This document shows, piece by piece, positions 57,976 to 64,000 of a stretch of DNA of 64,000 bases. Both the position numbers and the translations under genes were made by a program. The notes under the pieces were generated by a model. It made no database searches. It was not told where the DNA came from and saw only the letters and a list, made by a program, of their open reading frames with translations. The stretch is taken from contig CAZHEH010000015.1 of the NCBI GenBank assembly GCA_964531695.1, forward strand, positions 1-64,000, written 5' to 3'. Positions within the stretch are counted from its first letter, which is position 1; every line of letters begins with the position of its first letter. This stretch comes from JAGXKT01 sp964531695 (GTDB taxonomy: Bacteria; Planctomycetota; Phycisphaerae; SM23-33).

Positions 57976-60900
57976 GTGTTACAGCTTCGTGCAACGTTGT
58001 CGTGGGTGCTGATGATCGCCGTGATGCTGTCCCTCGCCGGACCGGCACCGGCCCAGGACGCCGACGCAGACCAAGCCAAGGCGTTGCTCCGCCGCGGCAT
58101 CGAGCAGTTCGACTCCCAGCAGTTCGAAACCGCCAAGGCCACCCTTCTGAAGGTGGACGTCGACGCCCTGTCCAAGCGCGACAGGACCAAGTGCAACTCG
58201 CACTTGGCAATGGTCGACACCGCCATCCGTCGCCAGCGCCAGGCGCGCCAGGCCTACCGGGACGCGGAGGCGGCCCTTCGGGACGCGAACTTCGACGCGG
58301 CGATGGCCGGCTACCGGACGGCCGCCGAGAGTTCATACTTGCCCGAGGCCGAGCGTCGCGACGCCGCCGCCCAGCTCGAGTTGGCCCGCCGCAAGGCCGA
58401 CGCCGCCCACGCCGGGGCGACCCGAGACCCGGAGCCCTCCGCCGCCATCGAGGCCGAGCCCGTGTCCGTCGAGCCCGAGCCGGTCGGGGAGGATTCCGAG
58501 ACCGCCTCCACCGAGTCCGACGTGATCCTCGCCGCCGCCGATGACGCCGCGACCGTGGCGCCCGATTCGGAGCCCGAGGAAGACGCCGACGCCGAGGTCA
58601 AGGCCGGGACGGACGCCGAGCCCGAGCCGGCCGACGAGACCAGCGCCGCGTCCGCGCTGGCCGCCGAGCGGCAGGCGAAGGCCGATGGGCTGCTCTCGGC
58701 CGCCAAGCAGGCGCTTGACGACGGGCAGATGGAGGTCGCCGTCCAGCTCCTGGAGCGCGTGCTCGTGCTGGACGAGGACAACGCCGAGGCCAAGGAACTC
58801 TACGAGTTCGCCTCGCGGCGGGCCGGCGGCGGTGCCGCCAGCGAAACCGGCGCGATGAGCGAGCTGCGGCGCGAGATGATGATCGCCCGCCAGGTCGCCC
58901 AACTGGAGATCGACACGCGGATGAAGCGATCCCGCGAGCGTCTCGCCGAACCCGACACGGCCGACGATTTCGACAAGGCCGCCGAACTGGCCAACTCCGC
59001 CAAGGCCGTCCTCGAGAACAACGAGAGCGTCTTCCCCCCGGCCGTCTACCGCAACGAGATGCTCAAGATCGAGCAGTACCTCCGCTACATCCGCAAGAGC
59101 CGGACGGAGTGGGAGGAACGGAAGAAGGAGGAGCAGCGAATCGAGGCCGCGGAAGAGGAAGCCGAACGGCAACGCCGCGAGCGGATCGAGCGTGAGCGGA
59201 AGGTCGACACGCTGATGAACCGGGCTCGCACCCTCCGCGACGAGCACCACTACGAGCAAGCCCTCGAGGTCACCGAAGAGTTGCTGGCTCTGGCCCCGGA
59301 CAACGAGTGGGCCTTGGAGCATCGCGGCGTCCTCGAAGAGTTCGTCATCATGGCGGACATGAAGGATGCCGAAGCGGAGATCTACCGACAGGGCTCCTAC
59401 CTGTTGGCGGAGACCGAGTGGAAGAAGGTCCCGTGGCACGAACTGCTGCACTTCCCGCGCTCGTGGGACGAGATCCGCAAGCGGGCCGAGACCTACGGGG
59501 CCCGCGCCACGGCCGAGCCGGAGGAGGACCGCGTGGTCCGCCAGAAGCTGGAGCGCAGGATTCAGCTCGACGTCGACGCCGTCGGCCTTCAGGACGTGAT
59601 CAACTTCCTCCGGAACGTCTCGGGCGTGAACTTCTGGGTGAATTGGACCGCGCTGGATGAGCACCAGCTCATCACGAAGTCGAAGCCCGTGACCGCACAC
59701 TTGGAGGACGTCACGGTCCGCAAGGCCCTGGAGGTCGTGCTGTCCGACGCCGGCGGCGACCGTCCGCTTGAGTACGTGATCGAAGAGGGCGTCGTGTCGA
59801 TCTCCACGCAGGACGATCTCGCCCAAAAGTTCACCACCCGGGTCTACGACATCCAGCACCTGCTGTTCACCGTGCCGAACTTCCAGGGCCCGCGGACGAA
59901 TCTCAGCGACACGGACACCTCGGACACCGGCGACGATGACGACAACGTCGGTTTCACCACCACGTTCGATGATACGGAGGACTCCCAACAACAGGAGGCC
60001 CTGACCAAGGCCGAGATGATCCAGGACTTGATCGACACGATCACGCAGACGGTCAAGCCCGGCACCTGGAGCAACCCTGACCTAGGCATCCGCACGATGC
60101 ACGGGCAGCTCATCGTCACGCACACGGCCGACGCGCACCAGGACCTGGCCAAGCTGCTCAACCAGCTCGGCGAGTCGCGGAGCATCCAGATCAACATCGA
60201 GGCCCGCTTCATCACGGTTAGCACGGGCTTCCTCAACGCCATCGGCGTGGACTTCGACGTGTACTTCAACCTCGGATCGAGCTTGAACGCCGGCAATCCG
60301 GTCGTAGACCCGTTCACCGGGGCTCTGGTGCCCACGGTCGGCAACACCGGCTGGGAGGGCAGAGGGTACCACGGGGACATGCGGTTCACGCCGATGGGCG
60401 TCGAGACCGGCCTGCAGCATGACGCCAACAAATTCGGCAACGTCTTCGGTTCGTCCGGCGGCCTGCCGGGCTCCATCGGCTCCCAGGTCGGCAGTCCCGG
60501 CTTGGAGATCGCCGGGACCTTCCTGGACGACGTGCAGGTCGATTTCCTGCTCCAGGCCACCCAGGCCCACCGGGCCACCCGCACGCTGACCGCCCCCCGC
60601 GTGACCATCTGGAACGGGCAGCGCGCCTACGTCTCGGTCGCGACCCAGCGGGCCTACATCTCCGGCTACGAGGCCGCGACGGACGCCTTTGACATCGACG
60701 TGGACGATGCGGCCGTCGACATCAACTTCCTCGTCCCCGACGTCGACACGGTCTCGACCGGCACGACGCTCGACGTGGAGGCCACGGTCAGTCATGACCG
60801 CAAGTACGTCATCCTGACGGTGCGTCCGCAGGTGACGACGCTCGAGGACATCCTGACGCAGGACATCCCCGGCCTCGGTCCCATCGAGCTGCCGATTCTC

Positions 60901-61143
60901 GGCGTGCAGGAAGTCATGACGACCGTCATGGTGCCGGACCGGGGCACGCTGTTGCTCGGCGGGCAGACCCTGGCCGGCGAGATCGAGCAGGAGCTGGGCG
61001 TTCCGCTGGTCAGCAAGATTCCCGTCCTCAACCGCCTCTACACCAACCGCGGCAAGGTGCGGGACGAGCAGACGCTGCTCATCCTCATCCGCCCCGAGAT
61101 CATCATCCACGAGTACGAGGAAGCGCGGCAGAAGCCCGAGTAA
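57976..61143 (+). CDS. Secretin (PilQ/GspD-like) with long N-terminal repeat region
   Basis: 1055 residues. A GTG start is preferred because AAGGAG lies seven bases upstream and gives a clean signal peptide (LSWVLMIAVMLSLAGPAPAQ). Residues 30-150 look TPR-like, 155-235 are an acidic Glu/Ala-rich linker, 240-450 are again TPR-like and coiled-coil. An STN/N0-type domain (about 524-635, IQLDVDAVGLQDVINFLRNV) and a short N1-like domain (676-731) precede the secretin core (734-1045) with MTTVMVPDRGTLLLGGQTLA, VSKIPVLNRLYTNRG and TLLILIRPEII. It forms the outer-membrane channel. The repeat-rich N-terminus is longer than in PilQ. Confidence 0.9.
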   Translation: MLQLRATLSWVLMIAVMLSLAGPAPAQDADADQAKALLRRGIEQFDSQQFETAKATLLKVDVDALSKRDRTKCNSHLAMVDTAIRRQRQARQAYRDAEAALRDANFDAAMAGYRTAAESSYLPEAERRDAAAQLELARRKADAAHAGATRDPEPSAAIEAEPVSVEPEPVGEDSETASTESDVILAAADDAATVAPDSEPEEDADAEVKAGTDAEPEPADETSAASALAAERQAKADGLLSAAKQALDDGQMEVAVQLLERVLVLDEDNAEAKELYEFASRRAGGGAASETGAMSELRREMMIARQVAQLEIDTRMKRSRERLAEPDTADDFDKAAELANSAKAVLENNESVFPPAVYRNEMLKIEQYLRYIRKSRTEWEERKKEEQRIEAAEEEAERQRRERIERERKVDTLMNRARTLRDEHHYEQALEVTEELLALAPDNEWALEHRGVLEEFVIMADMKDAEAEIYRQGSYLLAETEWKKVPWHELLHFPRSWDEIRKRAETYGARATAEPEEDRVVRQKLERRIQLDVDAVGLQDVINFLRNVSGVNFWVNWTALDEHQLITKSKPVTAHLEDVTVRKALEVVLSDAGGDRPLEYVIEEGVVSISTQDDLAQKFTTRVYDIQHLLFTVPNFQGPRTNLSDTDTSDTGDDDDNVGFTTTFDDTEDSQQQEALTKAEMIQDLIDTITQTVKPGTWSNPDLGIRTMHGQLIVTHTADAHQDLAKLLNQLGESRSIQINIEARFITVSTGFLNAIGVDFDVYFNLGSSLNAGNPVVDPFTGALVPTVGNTGWEGRGYHGDMRFTPMGVETGLQHDANKFGNVFGSSGGLPGSIGSQVGSPGLEIAGTFLDDVQVDFLLQATQAHRATRTLTAPRVTIWNGQRAYVSVATQRAYISGYEAATDAFDIDVDDAAVDINFLVPDVDTVSTGTTLDVEATVSHDRKYVILTVRPQVTTLEDILTQDIPGLGPIELPILGVQEVMTTVMVPDRGTLLLGGQTLAGEIEQELGVPLVSKIPVLNRLYTNRGKVRDEQTLLILIRPEIIIHEYEEARQKPE

Positions 61144-61164
61144 ACTCGTCCCGATTCGAATCCC

Positions 61165-61199
61165 AGGCCCGTCCGGCCGGCGCCGGGCGGGCCTTTTTC
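61165..61199 (+). terminator. Rho-independent terminator of the secretin gene
   Basis: AGGCCCGTCCGGC and GCCGGGCGGGCC form a strong hairpin around CGGC and are followed by TTTTT, 22 bp after the stop codon. Confidence 0.88.
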
Positions 61200-61256
61200 T
61201 GCGCTGGCCCGGCCCGGACCGGGTTACATACAATGGGGCGACAGGGAGACCATGCC

Positions 61257-62444
61257 ATGCGATATCGCGCAGTGTTCATCATCCTGCTCGTGCCGGCCGT
61301 CGTTTCGGCCCCGGCCCAGGAAGCCCCGGAGACCCGCCCCGCCGGCGGAGACGAGGCCGGCGGGCCCAGTGTCGTCGAGTTCGAGCACATCCGGATCGAC
61401 CGCGAGAAACGTCAGGTTGTCTTCGACGCCGAGGTCGTTCTCCGGGAGGGAATGCTCGAGCTGTTCGTCTGCATCGAGGGCACCAAGGAGCACGAGAGCA
61501 TCCTCGCCACGCCGGCCGAGGCGCGGTTCCTGCATGCGGGGCTCGCGGCCCTCGGCCTGACGCCCGGCCGCGCCGCCCACTGGAGCGACGACGGCGGCGA
61601 GGCCCGCTTCCTGCCCCCGCGCGGGCCGAAGCTGGACATCTCCGTCCGCTGGACCGACGAGGACGGCGAGACGCACGAGGCGACCGCCGCCGATTGGCTC
61701 AAACCCACCGATGAGGCCGCGGACGAGCTGCGGGCCTGGGTTTTCGTGGGCTCCGAGGTGCTGCCGGACGGCACGTACTGGGCGGACACCCGGGGGGACG
61801 TCATCTCAGTGGCGAACTTCGCCTCGGCCGTGATCGACGTGCCCTTCGAGAGTTCCGCCGATAACGTCGCCTTGGAATACGAGGCCCGTACGGAGGCGAT
61901 CCCGCCGTTGGGCACGAAGGTCAAGGTGATCGTCGAGCCGCTGCCGGGCGCGACCGAGTCCCCCTACGCGCGCAAGCTGGTGGAGATCGACCGTCTCGGG
62001 AACGTCCAGGCCGACGGCACGCTGCGGACCCACGAAGAGCTGCGCCGTTGGGCAACGCGGTTCGCGACTCGCCACCCCAAGGGGTTCGTCCGCATCCGCG
62101 CGGACGGCCGGGCGATGGTCACCGATGTCGACCGAGCCATCGGCGAGATCCGGATCGGAGGCATTCGCAGCTATGAGGTCCAGCGACTGCCCCTGCCCGA
62201 CGCCCTGCTGCCGCGGACGACCGAACAGGCGAGGCGCGACCTGGCCGAGTGGAACGAAGAGCTCGCCACCCCCGACGGCTTCCTCGGCAACCCGCATGAC
62301 AGGGCCCGCGAGGTCGTCGAGCAGACGCGGGCGGAAATCGAGCGCCTGGAGGCCCGCCAGGAATTGCTGCGCGAATACGCCGAGCAGGTCGAGGCCTTGA
62401 GGGCCAAGCATCCGCCGGAAGCCGACGAGGCCGAGGAGCCGTAA
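61257..62444 (+). CDS. Secreted YdjY-domain protein
   Basis: 395 residues. The ATG at 61257 (AGGGAG eight bases upstream) gives a signal peptide MRYRAVFIILLVPAVVSAPA. Residues about 40-190 match the YdjY pattern: IRIDREKRQVVFDAEVVLRE, the segment IEGTKEHESILATPAEARFL and GLAALGLTPG. A second domain (about 245-330) with HEELRRWATRFATRHPKGFV and DVDRAIGEIRIGGIRSYEV resembles the periplasmic part of ExbD; the likeness is weak. A charged coiled coil ends the protein. Function unknown. Coupled 14 bp upstream of a membrane-protein gene. Confidence 0.75.
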   Translation: MRYRAVFIILLVPAVVSAPAQEAPETRPAGGDEAGGPSVVEFEHIRIDREKRQVVFDAEVVLREGMLELFVCIEGTKEHESILATPAEARFLHAGLAALGLTPGRAAHWSDDGGEARFLPPRGPKLDISVRWTDEDGETHEATAADWLKPTDEAADELRAWVFVGSEVLPDGTYWADTRGDVISVANFASAVIDVPFESSADNVALEYEARTEAIPPLGTKVKVIVEPLPGATESPYARKLVEIDRLGNVQADGTLRTHEELRRWATRFATRHPKGFVRIRADGRAMVTDVDRAIGEIRIGGIRSYEVQRLPLPDALLPRTTEQARRDLAEWNEELATPDGFLGNPHDRAREVVEQTRAEIERLEARQELLREYAEQVEALRAKHPPEADEAEEP

Positions 62445-62458
62445 CGGCTCCGCCGCCC

Positions 62459-63259
62459 ATGTCCGGCCCACCGTCCGACAAGACGCCCAGGACCGCCGAG
62501 GAGCCGCTGTCGCTTCGGGCGGCTTGGCGCGCGCACGGCACGGCCGTGTGCGTACTGGCCGCTCTGACGCTGGCGATCGTGCTGGGCGCCTACGTCGCGC
62601 TGCAGGCGTCCGTGGGAGGTCGCGCAGCCGTGTTGGGCTGCCTCGCCCTGGCGGTCGTCTGGACGGCCGTCGCCGCTCCCCTCGCCGCGGCCGGCGCCGC
62701 ACGCCCTCTCGGCGGTGTGCTTCGGGCGGGCATCCTGGCGGACGCCACGGGCGTCGCCCTGCTGGTGCTGTGGGCCGCGTCGCCGTACATGAGCTTCTCC
62801 TCGGCCGTGCAGGTGTACTGCATTGCCGCGGCGATGGCCCTGGCCGCGACCGCCGCGACCCGCGTTGCCCGCGGCCCGCACGGGCGGTACGCGGCGGCGG
62901 TGTCGGCGGCCCTCGTGCTGATGCTGATGCTCTCCGGGCCGTTCTGGACGGGCGGGGCGCTGCACGCCGCCGGCTACGAGCGGGCGGGCGATCTTGTCGC
63001 GATCGTCGTGCGCGTCAACGCCTTCTACTCCATCACCGGCGCGGTGTACGACGAAACGCACTTCTCGTGGAACGAGGGGGAGGCCAACGTCATGTACTCG
63101 CGAATCGCCCAGGTGCAACGCTACGACCCCCCGGCCGCCCGGTGGTACGACGCCGTGCTGACGCACCTGCTGCTTGCGGGCATCTTGGTCGGCGTCGCCA
63201 GCGTGCGGGGCGGGCATTCGCGGGCCGCGGCTCACCCGGACCGATCCGGGCCCGACTGA
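62459..63259 (+). CDS. Membrane protein of unknown function
   Basis: 266 residues with about six spans (30-52, 57-79, 84-106, 112-130, 140-158 and 235-250). Between the fifth and last span is an extracytoplasmic loop with VVRVNAFYSITGAVYDETHF and NEGEANVMYSRIAQVQRYDP. No family recognised. It begins 14 bp after the YdjY gene. Its last 28 bp overlap the 3' end of the convergent rdgB gene. Confidence 0.7.
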   Translation: MSGPPSDKTPRTAEEPLSLRAAWRAHGTAVCVLAALTLAIVLGAYVALQASVGGRAAVLGCLALAVVWTAVAAPLAAAGAARPLGGVLRAGILADATGVALLVLWAASPYMSFSSAVQVYCIAAAMALAATAATRVARGPHGRYAAAVSAALVLMLMLSGPFWTGGALHAAGYERAGDLVAIVVRVNAFYSITGAVYDETHFSWNEGEANVMYSRIAQVQRYDPPAARWYDAVLTHLLLAGILVGVASVRGGHSRAAAHPDRSGPD

Positions 63260-63879
63260 ATCAGCAATTGCAGCTTGCCGACGAACTCTCGCACCGCACG
63301 GCCGCGGTGGCTGATGCGGTTCTTCTCCTCCGGTGGGAGTTGGGCCGTCGTCCGGCCGAGCGCCGGTACGAGGAAAAGCGGGTCGTAACCGAAGCCGTTT
63401 TCGCCCGCCGGCTCGTGCCCGATCCTCCCCTCGACGGTTCCGTGCGCCTCCAGCAGCACGCGCCCCGACTCGGCCAGCGCGAGATGGCAGACGAACCGCG
63501 CGGTGCGGCGGTCGTCCGGCACTTCCGCCAACTCCGCCAGGAGCCGCGCGTTGTTGGCCGCGTCGATTTGACCTCGGGACGCGCCCGGCCCGGCGGCATC
63601 GGCGGCGTACCGCGCGCTCCATACGCCCGGCGCGCCGTCCAGCGCGTCCACCGACAGGCCCGAGTCGTCCGCCAGGCACCACTGGCCCGTCGCGCCGGCG
63701 TAGTAGAGCGCCTTGTCCCGCGCGTTGGCGGCGAAGGTGCGGCCCGTTTCCTCCGGCTCGGGGATGTCGCCGAAGTCCTCGATGGATCGAACGGACACGC
63801 CGAGCGGCTCGAGCACCTGCCGCAGTTCGGCGACCTTACCGCGGTTCCGCGTCGCCAATACGATCGAGGCCGCCCGCAC
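63232..63879 (-). CDS. rdgB: XTP/dITP diphosphatase (RdgB/HAM1)
   Basis: Hydrolyses non-canonical purine NTPs to the monophosphates and so keeps ITP and XTP out of nucleic acids. 215 residues from a GTG with AGGAGGT five bases upstream. Motifs in order: VLATRNRGKVAELRQVL (substrate P-loop-like), TFAANARDKA, WCLADDSGLSVDALDGAPGV, SARYA, GTVEGRIGHEPAGENGFGYD, and the terminal NRISHRGRAVREF. Full length. Its start overlaps the end of the upstream gene by 44 bp, and its 3' end overlaps the convergent membrane-protein gene by 28 bp. Confidence 0.96.
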   Translation of the reverse strand: MRAASIVLATRNRGKVAELRQVLEPLGVSVRSIEDFGDIPEPEETGRTFAANARDKALYYAGATGQWCLADDSGLSVDALDGAPGVWSARYAADAAGPGASRGQIDAANNARLLAELAEVPDDRRTARFVCHLALAESGRVLLEAHGTVEGRIGHEPAGENGFGYDPLFLVPALGRTTAQLPPEEKNRISHRGRAVREFVGKLQLLIQSGPDRSG

Positions 63880-64000
63880 CGGACACCTCCTCTTGCTCGG
63901 GAATGCGGAACGGATAGCTCGGCGTGACCTGCCGGGTGACCTGGCCGGTAACGGGGTCGCGGACCTTGCGGATCTCCTCCCGCCCGTTGACCGCCAGCTT
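63836..64000 (-). CDS. C-terminal end of an unidentified gene (runs off the window)
   Basis: Read on the minus strand from base 64000, 54 sense codons precede a TAA at 63838-63836. The visible tail is KLAVNGREEIRKVRDPVTGQ then VTRQVTPSYPFRIPEQEEVS and a short end. It overlaps the rdgB start by 44 bp in a different frame. The overlap and strong rdgB ribosome site suggest translational coupling. Too little is visible to name a family. Confidence 0.5.
   Translation of the reverse strand, partial: KLAVNGREEIRKVRDPVTGQVTRQVTPSYPFRIPEQEEVSGAGGLDRIGDAEPR

Overview
The window is high-GC, densely coded bacterial DNA, best read as part of a Planctomycetota chromosome, possibly from the Phycisphaerae or a neighbouring class. 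The assignment is an inference. It rests on secreted beta-propellers preceded by a membrane segment, a VWA/amidotransferase-like membrane protein, an encapsulin with an encapsulated ferritin, a GxxExxY gene, a glycosyltransferase of a type I associate with Planctomycetes, and large divergent pilus-type proteins. No rRNA, tRNA, CRISPR array or intact transposase was found.

Layout: 1-1.4 kb is visibly AT-richer and ends abruptly at the C-terminal tail of a lost LamG-domain gene. 1.8-5.4 kb holds a cupin, a lipoprotein MsrB, an encapsulin/EncFtn iron-storage pair, a SEC-C mini-protein and a DUF2617-like protein. 5.7-13.6 kb (all minus) holds a lipoprotein amidase, small zinc-ribbon genes, a DUF6785-like membrane protein, and a LemA / unknown / HtpX / LemA group. 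13.8-16.3 kb has a fucose-isomerase-like enzyme and a VapBC-like toxin-antitoxin pair with a clear sigma-70 promoter and palindrome. 16.5-25.8 kb (minus) holds a GT-C-type membrane protein coupled to an ABC exporter carrying a PDZ domain, an archaeal-type phosphoglycerate mutase next to homoserine dehydrogenase, two paralogous lipoproteins and a DUF2752 protein. 26-28.7 kb is one large VWA protein.

The core of the window (29.1-40.2 kb, minus) is a redox operon. It runs from two periplasmic beta-propellers through a Cys-rich Tat protein, a Tat ferredoxin, a NapH/NosR-like membrane iron-sulfur protein and a membrane-anchored PQQ-like propeller. Four of these genes are joined by 4-bp overlaps. 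They are followed by a NuoE-NuoF fusion and a HydA/NuoG-like [2Fe-2S] subunit without H-cluster. Together they could pass electrons between cytoplasmic NAD(H)/ferredoxin and an extracytoplasmic partner. A GxxExxY gene inside inverted repeats interrupts the last two genes.

Divergently (40.3-47 kb, plus) run a propeller, a GT4 glycosyltransferase and a LolD/FtsX-type ABC pair, each overlapping the next by 4 bp. Then come an HD-GYP/REC/GGDEF protein, MtaB (minus), and a pilMNOPQ-like set (50.8-61.1 kb) made of a PilM-PilN fusion, two large single-pass proteins and a secretin. The window closes with a YdjY-domain protein, a membrane protein, RdgB and the tail of one more gene.

A recurring theme is short ORFs or ORF-less gaps bounded by imperfect inverted repeats of unrelated sequence (22.2-22.5, 29.0-29.1, 30.17-30.68 and 38.6-38.7 kb). 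They look like members or relics of IR-bounded gene cassettes.
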